Shown here: positions 27,605 to 36,602 of the stretch, one piece after another
Layout: each line of letters begins with the position of its first letter
How positions within the stretch are numbered: the stretch's first letter is position 1
Source: Roseovarius sp.
Lineage (GTDB): Bacteria > Pseudomonadota > Alphaproteobacteria > Rhodobacterales > Rhodobacteraceae
Length of the DNA: 64,000 nt
Direction: 5' to 3'
Assembly (NCBI RefSeq): GCF_030373445.1
Contig: NZ_JAUCYU010000016.1
Location: forward strand, 56,631-120,630
Position numbers and translations under genes: made by a program
Notes under the pieces: model-generated
The model's database searches: none
Seen by the model: only the letters and a program-made list of their open reading frames with translations
Told to the model about the DNA's origin: nothing

Positions 27605-28633
27605 TCACTTGCCGAACAGGTCGTTCTGCCCATTCGGCCCCGGCGCCTCGAGCCCCAGATGCCGCCAGCCCCGCTGTGCCAGCATCCGTCCGCGCGGCGT
27701 GCGCTGGATCAGGCCCTGCTGCAGCAGGAAGGGTTCGATCACCTCCTCCAGCGCATCGCGGCTTTCCGACAGCGCCGCGCTCATGGTCTCGATACCCACC
27801 GGCCCGCCCTGGTAGGCCTCGGCGATCAGCGCGAGGTATCGCCGGTCGGCCCCGTCGAGGCCGAGGTGGTCGACCCCCAATCGGGTGAGCGCCCCGTCGG
27901 CCAGCGCCTTGGTGATATGCCCGTCGCCCTCGACCACCGCGAAATCAACCACCCGGCGCAGGAGGCGCCCGGCGATCCGCGGCGTACCGCGCGAGCGGCG
28001 GGCGATCTCGCGCGCGCCGTCATTATCGGCGGGGACGCCAAGGAGCTGGGCGTTGCGGGTGACGATCTCGTGCAATTCGTCCTCGGTATAGAACTGCAGG
28101 CGCGTCGGAATACCGAACCGGTCGCGCAATGGCGTGGTCAGCAGGCCCAGCCGGGTGGTGGCTCCGACCAGCGTGAAGGGCTGCAGCTCGATCCGCACGG
28201 TGCGCGCCGCCGGCCCCTCGCCGATCACGAGGTCGAGCTCGAAATCCTCCATCGCCGGGTAGAGCACCTCCTCCACTGCCGGGTTGAGGCGGTGAATCTC
28301 GTCGATGAACAGCACGTCATTGGCTTCAAGATTGGTCAGGATCGCCGCCAGGTCGCCCGCCTTGGCCAGCACCGGGCCAGAGGTCATGCGGAAGCCCACG
28401 CCAAGTTCCTTGGCTATGATCTGGGCCAGCGTGGTCTTGCCCAATCCGGGGGGACCGTGAAAGAGCGTGTGGTCCATCGCCTCGCCGCGCTGGCGGGCCG
28501 ACTGGATGAAGACGCGCAGGTTGGCCTTGGCCTCCTGCTGACCGATGAAGTCCTGCAAGGCCTGCGGGCGCAGGCTGCGCTCGGCATCCTCGGGCAGCGG
28601 GTCGGGGCGCAGGGTGGGGTCGGGGCCGGTCAT
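27605..28633 (-). CDS. ruvB: Holliday junction branch-migration helicase RuvB
   Basis: A 342-residue AAA+ motor. Walker A is GPPGLGKT at 60-67, Walker B is DVLFIDEIHRL at about 109-119, and the sensor region is VGATTRLGLLTTPLRDRFG. The C-terminal winged-helix DNA-binding domain ends RTPRGRMLAQRGW. With RuvA it drives branch migration of Holliday junctions, which RuvC then cuts. It is 54 bp downstream of ruvA in the ruvCAB order. Confidence 0.98.
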   Translation of the reverse strand: MTGPDPTLRPDPLPEDAERSLRPQALQDFIGQQEAKANLRVFIQSARQRGEAMDHTLFHGPPGLGKTTLAQIIAKELGVGFRMTSGPVLAKAGDLAAILTNLEANDVLFIDEIHRLNPAVEEVLYPAMEDFELDLVIGEGPAARTVRIELQPFTLVGATTRLGLLTTPLRDRFGIPTRLQFYTEDELHEIVTRNAQLLGVPADNDGAREIARRSRGTPRIAGRLLRRVVDFAVVEGDGHITKALADGALTRLGVDHLGLDGADRRYLALIAEAYQGGPVGIETMSAALSESRDALEEVIEPFLLQQGLIQRTPRGRMLAQRGWRHLGLEAPGPNGQNDLFGK

Positions 28634-28687
28634 GCCGGGGCCTTGTCGCGAAACGGGCTGTAAAGTCCGGTGAGCGGTGCCATGTCC

Positions 28688-29356
28688 CTACCCTTTCGGC
28701 GCCAGCAGGCGAAGCGACAGGCGGATCAGCTCCGCCGTCTCGGCCTCGGGCGCATCGCCTGCCGCCTGCGCCACGGCGCCGGCGGCCTCGCCCGGGGCAT
28801 AGCCCAGGTTGGTCAGTGCCGACAAGGCCTCGGCCTGTGCGCCGGGGCCGGATGGGGCGGCAGAGGGTGTGGCAGGTATCGCAGGTTCGATCACGTCGCC
28901 TTCGGCGTCCGGCGCAGGGGCCGCCTGGGACGAGACCGCCGCCATCGCCATCACCTCGGGTGCCTTGTCCTTCAACTCGTTCACCACCCGCTGCGCTGTC
29001 TTCGGCCCTATGCCCTTGGCGGCCTTGACGGCGTTCCAGTCGCCCAGCGCGATGGCCCGACCCACGCCGTCCGGCCCCAGCGTGCCGAGAATGGCGAGCG
29101 AGGCCTTGGCCCCCACGCCCTGCACGCTCATCAGCAGGCGGTGCCATTCCTTCTCGGCCAGCGTGTTGAAACCATAGAGCTGCAGCAAATCTTCGCGGAC
29201 CAGCAGGTCAGTATAAAGCGCCACGTGCTCTCCCACTCCCGGCAGGGCGCGCAGGGTCCGTTCCGAGCAATAGACGAGGTATCCCACGCCGCGCACGTCG
29301 ATCAGCACGTGATCGGCGGCGCGGTAATCAATCCGGCCGGCGAGGCGCCCGATCAT
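28688..29356 (-). CDS. ruvA: Holliday junction-binding protein RuvA
   Basis: A 222-residue protein with an N-terminal OB fold (MIGRLAGRIDYRAADHVLIDV) and two helix-hairpin-helix units (LLMSVQGVGAKASLAIL and IALGDWNAVKAAKGIGPKTA). An Ala/Pro-rich linker leads to the C-terminal domain III that contacts RuvB. It tetramerises on four-way junctions. The gene overlaps the end of ruvC by 4 bp (ATGA), so it is translationally coupled. Confidence 0.97.
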   Translation of the reverse strand: MIGRLAGRIDYRAADHVLIDVRGVGYLVYCSERTLRALPGVGEHVALYTDLLVREDLLQLYGFNTLAEKEWHRLLMSVQGVGAKASLAILGTLGPDGVGRAIALGDWNAVKAAKGIGPKTAQRVVNELKDKAPEVMAMAAVSSQAAPAPDAEGDVIEPAIPATPSAAPSGPGAQAEALSALTNLGYAPGEAAGAVAQAAGDAPEAETAELIRLSLRLLAPKG

Positions 29357-29844
29357 GTGCCGACCCTCCGCATCGCCGGCATTCGCACGTGATGGGCGTG
29401 GCAGATGGCGATGGCCAGCGCGTCGGCGGCGTCCGGCCCCGTGATCTCGGCGCCGGGCAGTTGCACCTTCACCATGTGGGCGATCTGGACCTTGTCGGCG
29501 TGACCCACGCCAACGACCGTCTTCTTGACCGTGTTGGGGGCGTATTCACCCACCGCCAGCCCGAACTGCGCGGGCACCAGCATGGCAATTCCGCGCGCCT
29601 GCCCCAGCTTGAGCGTGCCGGCCCCATCCTTGTTGACGAAGGTCTGTTCGACCGCCGCGGCCTGGGGGGAAAACCGGTTCAGGATTTCTGTCAATTGGCG
29701 GTGCAGTGACAGGAGCCGCTCTGCAAGATCCGCGCCCTGTGACTTGCACACGCCGTTGGCGATATGCGTTAGACGGCTGCCCTCCACCTCGATCACGCCC
29801 CAGCCGAGGTTTCGCAACCCGGGGTCGATTCCCACTACCCGCAT
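29353..29844 (-). CDS. ruvC: Crossover junction endonuclease RuvC
   Basis: A 163-residue RNase H-fold resolvase. The first acidic residue lies in MRVVGIDPGLRNLGWG (D7), the second in AVEQTFVNKD (Glu), and the last acidic pair near the C terminus in GPDAADALAIAICHAH. The ATG at 29844 gives the standard start; a second in-frame ATG at 29874 would add ten residues. It resolves Holliday junctions migrated by RuvAB and is the first gene of ruvCAB. Confidence 0.96.
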   Translation of the reverse strand: MRVVGIDPGLRNLGWGVIEVEGSRLTHIANGVCKSQGADLAERLLSLHRQLTEILNRFSPQAAAVEQTFVNKDGAGTLKLGQARGIAMLVPAQFGLAVGEYAPNTVKKTVVGVGHADKVQIAHMVKVQLPGAEITGPDAADALAIAICHAHHVRMPAMRRVGT

Positions 29845-30156
29845 GTTCCACTGCCCGCTCTTGTCGTTTTGCAATCCTTAGCACGAAACGGGAACATACG
29901 CCAAGCGGATTGCGGTTTTGCCCGACAAGGTGGCGTTTCCAGACCACAGGGGGTCGATTCCGTGCCGCGGCGCAGAATTTTCAGGCCACCTGTCACAAAA
30001 ACGTCTTATTAACAGGCATTTATCCGCCGCCGAGCCTTGCAGGAAATGCATATGGACTATGCAGGAAGCCCGCTTGCTGATGTTTCGATGCCCAATTATC
30101 TGGCGCTTTATAAATCACTCACATCCGCAATCCGCGCGTTTAGAAGGAAGAAACCA
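29845..30156. other. Non-coding region between ruvC and the DUF1127 gene
   Basis: About 310 bp with no convincing gene. It must hold divergent promoters. A TATAAA at 30109-30114 is a plausible -10 for the DUF1127 gene, but the -35 is poor. The frame is open from 30037 into the DUF1127 gene without conserved features. Confidence 0.5.
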
Positions 30157-30345
30157 ATGGCTGTCCTGGACACCACTCGCACCGCATCGCATGCCGGCCT
30201 TTTCGGCGGCCTGTTCAAACTGTTTGGCACCGTCGCCGCATGGAACGATGCCCGCATGACCCGCAAGGCCCTGTCGCAACTGAGCGACCGTGAGCTTGAC
30301 GATATCGGTCTTGTCCGCGGCGACATCGACCGCATCACGTTCTGA
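30157..30345 (+). CDS. DUF1127 (YjiS-like) small protein
   Basis: A 62-residue protein ending in a DUF1127 domain: WNDARMTRKALSQLSDRELDDIGL followed by VRGDIDRI (about 29-60, in two stretches). The L-x-x-L-s-D-r-e-L-x-D-I-G-l pattern is diagnostic. In alphaproteobacteria such short Arg-rich proteins have been linked to small-RNA-controlled or phosphate/stress-related metabolism, but the molecular role is unclear. The ATG at 30157 has an AAGGAAG site upstream and was chosen over an in-frame start at 30037. A strong intrinsic terminator follows 40 bp after the stop. Confidence 0.88.
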   Translation: MAVLDTTRTASHAGLFGGLFKLFGTVAAWNDARMTRKALSQLSDRELDDIGLVRGDIDRITF

Positions 30346-30384
30346 GTTTTCCGCGGCCCCCGTTTCCGGGGCCACCACTCACGC

Positions 30385-30429
30385 AAAAGCCCTGCGCCGG
30401 GACCATCGGCACAGGGCTTTTCCGTTTTT
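30385..30429 (+). terminator. Intrinsic terminator after the DUF1127 gene
   Basis: AAAAGCCCTG and CAGGGCTTTT form an inverted repeat with a GC-rich loop, ending in a T-rich stretch (TTTTCCGTTTTT). It closes a monocistronic transcript. It may also serve the converging unknown gene that ends at 30488. Confidence 0.85.
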
Positions 30430-30487
30430 GAGAGACGTTCGTGAAACGGCCTGCCCGGACGGAACGGACCGGGCAAGGAACCCGAGC

Positions 30488-30832
30488 TTACTGAACGAAT
30501 TGAATCAGCTGGCCGGCAACGGCCTGCGAGGCGAAATCCGGGCGCATGATGAAGGCGCCGGCCTGTTCCAGAATCGAGCCGTGTTCCAGCATCACGATGG
30601 CCTCGGAATAGACGGGAAGGCCCAGATACGCGATCACGGCCCCCTTGAAGACGAGGAACGCTGCAACCAGGAGCATGAACCCCTTGAGGGTGATCGCCGC
30701 CTCGGGCCGGTGGCTCGTCATAACGATCACACCGTCTTCGACGGCATCCGCCCGGCCGTCATTGTCGGACCATGACTGAAGGGATTTGACCGCGTGTTGC
30801 AGACCGCGCGATTTCTCGAACCATTTACTCAT
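30488..30832 (-). CDS. Small membrane protein of unknown function
   Basis: A 114-residue protein starting MSKWFEKSRGLQHAVKSLQSW, with one membrane span at about 50-71 (GFMLLVAAFLVFKGAVIAYLG) and a polar C-terminal third. I do not recognise the family; its codon use fits the surroundings. The ATG at 30832 was chosen because the longer frame overlaps prmA and lacks coding character. It is 113 bp downstream of prmA on the same strand and convergent with the DUF1127 gene. Confidence 0.7.
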   Translation of the reverse strand: MSKWFEKSRGLQHAVKSLQSWSDNDGRADAVEDGVIVMTSHRPEAAITLKGFMLLVAAFLVFKGAVIAYLGLPVYSEAIVMLEHGSILEQAGAFIMRPDFASQAVAGQLIQFVQ

Positions 30833-30945
30833 GACAGCACCAATGTTCTTACAACGTGGCCCCCACCACATTGCGGCGAGAACTAGGCAGGAAATGTGGC
30901 GAAACTTGGGCGCGCGCCTTGAAAAGACCGCTTTTTCACTGCTTT

Positions 30946-31821
30946 TCAGACAGGTTTGCGGAGAACTGTCGTGGTCCACTCACCAATCTCGGAACGGTCG
31001 AAAAGACTGTTTCCAGCCTCCGAATAGACGGCGATCACCTCGTCGGCTTGTTCATTGAGAATGCCGGAGAGAATCACGAATCCCCCCGGCGCGAGCGCCT
31101 CGGTGATCGAGGGTGCCAGCGCGATGAGCGGGCCCTTGAGGATGTTGGCGAAGATCAGGTCAAAGGGGGCGGCACCGGCGATGCCCGGATGGTCGAGCCC
31201 TTCGGCCTCGAGACAGCCGACCCGGCCGGTGAGCCCGTTGGCCGCAAGGTTGGCCTCTGCCACCTCGACCGCCACCTGGTCGATATCGCTGGCGAGGATC
31301 GTCGCCTCGGGCCAGATATGCGCTGCCCCCATGGCCAGCACCGCGGTACCGCAGCCAAGGTCGAGCACGCGACCGGCGTTGAAGCCTTCGTTTGCCAGCC
31401 TGTCGAGCGCCCGGAGGCAGCCCTGGGTCGTGCCGTGGTGGCCCGTGCCGAAGGCCATCGATGCCTCGATGAGCAGCGGCACGCTGTCGCTCGGCACCTT
31501 GTCGGCATCGTGGCTGCCGTAGACGAAGAAGCGCCCCGCCTCGACGGGCACCAGCTCGCGCCGGACCTTGGCGACCCAGTCGACCTCGGGCAGCTCGGAC
31601 ACGACGAAGGGATTGGCGCCATGCATCGCAGCCAGAACGGCCAGCCCGGCCTCGTCGGGCTGTTCGTCGAAATAGGCGCCGACCTCCCACAGGCCGGAGC
31701 CGTCCTCGATCTCGAACGTGCCGATGCCGGTGGGTTCGGGTGTGAGACGGTCGAGATCCTCGCCCAGCGCCTCGGCGGCGGCTTTGCCGGACAGGGTGGT
31801 CAGCGCGGTGAAGGTGGGCAT
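30946..31821 (-). CDS. prmA: Ribosomal protein L11 methyltransferase PrmA
   Basis: A 291-residue SAM methyltransferase. The PrmA-specific SMAFGTGHHGTTQ lies at about 123-135, followed by SAM motif I (VLDLGCGTAVLAMGA) and the N-I-L-K-G-P-L active-site stretch (FANILKGPL). It trimethylates several positions of ribosomal protein L11, whose gene rplK is also in this window about 29 kb away. It follows an MFS gene by 22 bp. Confidence 0.95.
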   Translation of the reverse strand: MPTFTALTTLSGKAAAEALGEDLDRLTPEPTGIGTFEIEDGSGLWEVGAYFDEQPDEAGLAVLAAMHGANPFVVSELPEVDWVAKVRRELVPVEAGRFFVYGSHDADKVPSDSVPLLIEASMAFGTGHHGTTQGCLRALDRLANEGFNAGRVLDLGCGTAVLAMGAAHIWPEATILASDIDQVAVEVAEANLAANGLTGRVGCLEAEGLDHPGIAGAAPFDLIFANILKGPLIALAPSITEALAPGGFVILSGILNEQADEVIAVYSEAGNSLFDRSEIGEWTTTVLRKPV

Positions 31822-31843
31822 GGGGCCTCGTCTTTGTCGTACG

Positions 31844-33076
31844 TCACTCGGCCGGGGCGGGGGCCGCGCCCGACAGGATCGTCTCGTGCCCCGGTTCGGG
31901 GTGACGCGGGATCAGCATGGCCAGCAACAGCGAGGTGCCCGCCATCCCGGCCGCCAGCAGGAACACCGCCCCGGGCGAGACGAGCCACAGATAGCCCAGC
32001 AGCGCCGGCAGGAAAACCGCCGCGATGTGGTTGATGGTGAAGGCGACGGCGGCGGTGGGCGCGATATCGCCCGGATCGGCGATCTTCTGGAAGTATGTCT
32101 TCAATGCCAAGGCCAGCGCGAAGAGCATGTGGTCGATCACGTAGAGCACGGCGGCCAGCAGCACACCCCAGCCGAAGTAGTAGATTCCGCCATAGGCCAG
32201 GAAGACGATCACCAGACCGGCATATTCGAAGATCAGCGTGGCGCGCTCGCCGAACTGGAACACGGCCCGGCCCATCAGCGGGGCGAAGATCATGTTGGCG
32301 ACGAGGTTGATCAGGAAGAGCGCCGTCACCTCGTGCACCTGGAAGCCGAACTTCTCGACCATCATGAACCCGGCGAAAACCACGAAGATCTGCCGCCGGG
32401 CACCGGCCATGAACTGAAGCAGGTAGTAGAGCCAGTAGCGGCGCCGCAGGATCATCTTCTTGACCTGCGGATTGGGCGCCTCGAACTGCGGGTAGGCGAA
32501 CATGCAGAAAATCGCCACGGCCGCTGTGAAGCCGCCCGCCAGCAGGTAGACGATGTTGTAGGTCAGGCCCAGCGTCTCCCAGGTGGCGACGATCAGGCCA
32601 TAGGCCACCAGCGTTGCCGCCGACCCCGCCGCCAGCAGCCAGCCCAACATCTTGGGCGCGCGCAGCTTGTCGAGCCATTGCAGCTGCAGCGACTGGTTGA
32701 CCGTCTCGTAATAGTGGAAGCCGATCGAGCTGAGCATGGTGATGGTCAGGATGCCGCCAAGGCTGGGGAACCACGCGGTCACCGCCGTCGCCACGCCGAG
32801 AAGCAGCAGCGACACCAGCCCCAGCACCTGTTCGCGCATGAAGATGATGATGGCGATCACGCCGATGGCAAGGAAGCCGGGGATTTCCCGCACGGTGTGC
32901 AGCCAGCCGATATCCTTGCCGTCGAACCCCGCCACCTCGATGACGAAGTTGTTGAGCAGGGCCGACCACGTGGCGAAAGCCACGGGCATGGCGGCGGCCA
33001 TCAGGAACAGAAGCGTCACCGGGCGCCGCCAGACGGGCAGGGTTTGGGCTTCGGCAAGGGGCACGGTGCGGGTCAT
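31844..33076 (-). CDS. MFS transporter
   Basis: A 410-residue polytopic membrane protein with about 12 spans. It starts with a polar N terminus and WRRPVTLLFLMAAAMPVAFATW; a long central loop (FAYPQFEAPNPQVKKMILRRRYW, in two stretches, about 194-216) separates the two halves. The substrate is unknown. It lies just upstream of prmA and just downstream of a flavoprotein gene on the same strand, but with a 63-bp gap to the latter and no shared pathway visible. Confidence 0.82.
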   Translation of the reverse strand: MTRTVPLAEAQTLPVWRRPVTLLFLMAAAMPVAFATWSALLNNFVIEVAGFDGKDIGWLHTVREIPGFLAIGVIAIIIFMREQVLGLVSLLLLGVATAVTAWFPSLGGILTITMLSSIGFHYYETVNQSLQLQWLDKLRAPKMLGWLLAAGSAATLVAYGLIVATWETLGLTYNIVYLLAGGFTAAVAIFCMFAYPQFEAPNPQVKKMILRRRYWLYYLLQFMAGARRQIFVVFAGFMMVEKFGFQVHEVTALFLINLVANMIFAPLMGRAVFQFGERATLIFEYAGLVIVFLAYGGIYYFGWGVLLAAVLYVIDHMLFALALALKTYFQKIADPGDIAPTAAVAFTINHIAAVFLPALLGYLWLVSPGAVFLLAAGMAGTSLLLAMLIPRHPEPGHETILSGAAPAPAE

Positions 33077-33139
33077 GTTCGTGCTTTACGCCGAAGTGCA
33101 GGGAATGGCGAGCGCTATTGACGCACAGTGAACTGTGCG

Positions 33140-34270
33140 TCAGGCGGCGTCCCGTGTCAGGCGCGCTGCCACGGCACGTGCAATCACCGGCGCCTGCCGC
33201 GATATCTCTCGAAGCTGGCCATTGGGCACCGTGTGATAGGAGCAGAACCACAGCCCCGGCGCCAGCTCCTCGCCCGAGGCGAAGGGACGGCCGGTGTCGT
33301 CGAGCACGCCCGGCATGGGCCCGAGGATCGGGCGCAGGTCGACCTCGTAACCGGTGGCCAGCAGGATCGCGTCGTATTGCGCGCTGGTGTCGTCGTCGAA
33401 CGTGACCAGTGCTCCCTCGATCCGCGACAGGCCGGGGCGTACCTTTATCCGCCCGCGGCGGATCAGGTCGAGTGTGCCGAGGTCGATCAGCGGTATTCGC
33501 CCGTCTTCGCGCACTTGTGCGATGGGCCCCTTTTCTGATTTGCGCAGGCCGAGGCGGGCATAGTTGCCCATCTTCCACCGCAGGATCGGGGCGGTGATCG
33601 CGTCGACCACGCGGTAGGGGAAGATGCGTTGCAGCACCTCCCAGTTGCCGATGGGCCGGCCGAAGAGCTCTTTCGGGAGAAGGTTGACGGGGCTGCGAAC
33701 GGCGATATCGACCTTACGGCCGGCTTCCGACAGGTCGATGGCAAGCTCGCCACCCGAGTTGCCGAAACCCACCACCAGCACGCGCTCTCCCGGCAGGTCG
33801 CCGGGGGCGCGGTAGGCGCGGGAATGGATCACCGGGCCGGGAAAGCTGTCGAGGCCCGGCCACGTGGCGAAATGCGGTGTTTCGGAGACACCGGTGGCAA
33901 AGACGAGGGCGCGGGTGGCGAGTGTCTCGCCCGTGGTCAGCGTCACATGCCAGTGGGTTTCCATTGGTTCCGCCCGGGCGACTTCGGCGCCGAGGCGAGG
34001 CTGCAGGTCGAACGCCTCGGCATAGCGCTCGAGATAGGCGACAACCTGGGCCCGTGGGACGTAGCGCGGCGCATCCTCGGGGAAGGGCAGTCCGGGCAGG
34101 GAGGAGCGCGCCTTGTCGGTATGCAAGGCCAGCCGGCGGTAGTGGCGGCGCCACGCGCTGCCGACCTTTTCTTCACGCTCAAGGATCAGCGGCGACAGCC
34201 CTTCGCCTTTCAGGCAGGCGCCCAGCGCAAGCCCAGCCGGCCCCGCGCCTATGACGATGACATCCTCCAT
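33140..34270 (-). CDS. Flavin-dependent monooxygenase-like NAD(P)-binding protein
   Basis: A 376-residue flavoprotein. The N-terminal FAD Rossmann motif is G-A-G-P-A-G at about 8-13 (VIVIGAGPAGLALGAC). A second nucleotide-binding motif, VVGFGNSGGELAIDL, around 163-177 is for NADPH, and LLATGYEVD near the C-terminal part is the conserved ATG motif. These are features of the FMO/YUCCA-like class (CzcO-type), for which the substrate is unknown. The ATG at 34270 is preferred; a GTG at 34291 would add seven residues. Confidence 0.85.
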   Translation of the reverse strand: MEDVIVIGAGPAGLALGACLKGEGLSPLILEREEKVGSAWRRHYRRLALHTDKARSSLPGLPFPEDAPRYVPRAQVVAYLERYAEAFDLQPRLGAEVARAEPMETHWHVTLTTGETLATRALVFATGVSETPHFATWPGLDSFPGPVIHSRAYRAPGDLPGERVLVVGFGNSGGELAIDLSEAGRKVDIAVRSPVNLLPKELFGRPIGNWEVLQRIFPYRVVDAITAPILRWKMGNYARLGLRKSEKGPIAQVREDGRIPLIDLGTLDLIRRGRIKVRPGLSRIEGALVTFDDDTSAQYDAILLATGYEVDLRPILGPMPGVLDDTGRPFASGEELAPGLWFCSYHTVPNGQLREISRQAPVIARAVAARLTRDAA

Positions 34271-34316
34271 ATCCGCATTGGACGGAACCACTGTCAGCCG
34301 GTCAACCGGGGGCGGA

Positions 34317-36515
34317 TCAATAAAAACTTTGCGGGTCTATATCGACACTCAGGCGGAACTGGTTCGAGCCGCGCACCTGCCCCACCCATTGCGCCACCGG
34401 GCCTTGAAGCGCCACGCCCTTGGGCGCCTTGACAAGGAGCCGCACCCGGTGTCGCCCGCGCACCCGGGCGATGGGGGCGGGGGCCGGGCCGAAGACCTGC
34501 GCGCCGGCGGCCCGGAGGGGGGCGTCGTTGCGGGCGAGATGGTTGCCGATGTCGAAGGCCTCCTGCATGTCGGTCGAGGAGAGGACGATGCCCGCCATCC
34601 GGCCATAGGGGGGCACACCCGCCTGACGCCGCTCGTCGGCCTCGGCGGCCCAGAAACCTTCCTCGTCGCCCGAGAGAATGGCACGTATCACCGGGTGTTC
34701 CGGCTGGAAGGTCTGGAGGAGCGCGGTTCCCGGCTTGTCGGTGCGCCCGGCGCGGCCCGCCACCTGGCGCATGAGCTGGAAGGTGCGTTCGGCGGCACGC
34801 AGGTCGGAGCCCTGAAGCCCGAGATCGGCGTCGATCACGCCGACCAGCGTGAGGTTGGGGAAGTTGTGCCCCTTGGCGACAAGCTGCGTGCCGATGATGA
34901 TATCGGCCCCGCCCTCGGCGATCTCGGCGATCTGCTCCTTCAGCGCGCGGGCCGAACCGAAGAGGTCGGAGGAGAGCGTGGCAATCCGGGCGTCGGGGAA
35001 GAGCGCGGCGGCTTCTTCCGACATCCGTTCGACACCGGGGCCGACGGCGGCCATCCGGTCCTCGGCGCCGCAGCTTGGGCAGACCTGCGGCATCGGTTTC
35101 GTCTCGCCGCACTGGTGGCACATCAGGCGCTTGAGGAAGCGGTGCTCGACCATCCGCGCGTCGCAGTGGTCGCAGCCCACTTGGTGCCCACAGGCACGGC
35201 AGATCGTCACCGGGGCATAGCCGCGGCGGTTAAGGAAGAGGAGCGCCTGTTCCCCTTTCGCCAGCCGCGCCTCGACCGCCTTTTGCAGGGTGGGCGAGAC
35301 CCAGCGTTGCGACGGCAGGGTTTCGGCCCGCATGTCGATGGCGCGCATCTCGGGCATCACCGCCTCGCCGAAGCGCGCGGTGAGGTCGAGCCGGCGGTAC
35401 TTGCCCGCCTCGGCGTTGGCCCAGCTTTCAAGGCTGGGCGTGGCAGAGGCCAGCACCACCTGAGCGCCACAAAGGCTGGCCCGCAGAACGGCCATGTCGC
35501 GGGCATTGTAGAGCACGCCATCCTCCTGCTTGTAGGAGGTGTCGTGTTCCTCGTCGACGACGATCAGGCCAAGGTCGCGGAAAGGCAGGAAGAGGGCCGA
35601 GCGGGCGCCGACGACGACCTGCGCGCCGCCCTGCCCCACCATCTTCCAGATGCGGCGGCGCTCGGTCATGGTGGCGCCGGAATGCCACTCGGCGGGGCGG
35701 GCGCCGAAGCGGGCCTCGATCCGGGTGAGGAACTCGGTGGTCAGCGCGATTTCGGGCAGCAGCACCAGCGCCTGACGCCGCTGGCGCAGGGTTTCGGCCA
35801 CGGCTTCGAGATAGACCTCGGTCTTGCCCGACCCGGTCACCCCCCGCAGCAGCGTCGTGCCGTAGGCGCCGGAACGGATACCCTCTTGCAGAGCCTCGAC
35901 TGCCTCGCCCTGTTCGCCGGTCAGGTCGACCCCGGCGAAATCGGGTTGAAGCGTCGGGAAGGGCACGTCGCGCGGCGTGTCCTCTTCCCGCACGGCGCCG
36001 TGTTTGACCAGCCCCTTGACCACCGAAGAGGTGACGCCCGCCTGTTCGGCCAGTTCCTTCAAGGTGAAGGACAGCCCGCCATAATCGCGCAGCACCTCGA
36101 GTACCCGGCGTCTCGCATCGGTCATGCGCTCGGGCTCCGCCTCGCCGAGGCGATAGATCTTGCGCATCGAGGGTGGGTCGCCCAGCCCCGGTGCGCGGGT
36201 GGCCAGCCGCAGCATCGCGGGCATGGAAGTGAGCGTGTAGTCGCCGGCGCGTTCGAGGAAGGCCTGCAACTCTTCGCGCATCGGCGCCACGTCAAGCACC
36301 CGGATCACCGAGCGGATCTTCGAGGCGTCGAAATCGCCCTTGCCCGGCCCCCAGACCACGCCAAGAACCTTGCGCGGGCCCAGCGGCACCTCGACGAAGG
36401 CGCCGGGCTGGCAGCCGCCCTCGGGTGCCTTGTAGTCGAGCAGCCGGTCGAGGGGCTGGGTGGTCAACACCCCCACCAGCTCGCCTTCGGCAAAGAATCC
36501 CGGCGCCTTGGCCAC
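34317..36515 (-). CDS. priA: Primosomal helicase PriA
   Basis: A 732-residue superfamily 2 helicase. An N-terminal DNA-binding region leads to Walker A GVTGSGKT at 225-232 and the DEEH box at 321-324. A zinc-binding block of cysteines (CRACGHQVGCDHC and CHQCGETKPMPQVCPSCG) lies around 460-500. It restarts stalled replication forks by loading DnaB. The start is a GTG at 36515, divergent from fsa. There is no partner gene nearby except the general recombination genes elsewhere in the window. Confidence 0.97.
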   Translation of the reverse strand: MAKAPGFFAEGELVGVLTTQPLDRLLDYKAPEGGCQPGAFVEVPLGPRKVLGVVWGPGKGDFDASKIRSVIRVLDVAPMREELQAFLERAGDYTLTSMPAMLRLATRAPGLGDPPSMRKIYRLGEAEPERMTDARRRVLEVLRDYGGLSFTLKELAEQAGVTSSVVKGLVKHGAVREEDTPRDVPFPTLQPDFAGVDLTGEQGEAVEALQEGIRSGAYGTTLLRGVTGSGKTEVYLEAVAETLRQRRQALVLLPEIALTTEFLTRIEARFGARPAEWHSGATMTERRRIWKMVGQGGAQVVVGARSALFLPFRDLGLIVVDEEHDTSYKQEDGVLYNARDMAVLRASLCGAQVVLASATPSLESWANAEAGKYRRLDLTARFGEAVMPEMRAIDMRAETLPSQRWVSPTLQKAVEARLAKGEQALLFLNRRGYAPVTICRACGHQVGCDHCDARMVEHRFLKRLMCHQCGETKPMPQVCPSCGAEDRMAAVGPGVERMSEEAAALFPDARIATLSSDLFGSARALKEQIAEIAEGGADIIIGTQLVAKGHNFPNLTLVGVIDADLGLQGSDLRAAERTFQLMRQVAGRAGRTDKPGTALLQTFQPEHPVIRAILSGDEEGFWAAEADERRQAGVPPYGRMAGIVLSSTDMQEAFDIGNHLARNDAPLRAAGAQVFGPAPAPIARVRGRHRVRLLVKAPKGVALQGPVAQWVGQVRGSNQFRLSVDIDPQSFY

Positions 36516-36602
36516 GCAATCGCTCCTTCAAGGGTTTCGGCAAATCAATCTATGGGGTAAACGCAAAGCCAACCAGACCCAAGCCGCTTGAAAGGGTGCG
36601 CC

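Noticed and set aside
30037..30156. N-terminal extension of the DUF1127 protein.
   Set aside because: The downstream ATG at 30157 has a good AAGGAAG site, and the TATAAA at 30109 would place the transcript start inside the extension.
31800..33578. A 592-codon minus-strand frame overlapping the MFS gene.
   Set aside because: The overlapping frame 31844-33076 encodes a proper 12-span MFS protein; the longer frame is Arg/Pro-rich shadow.
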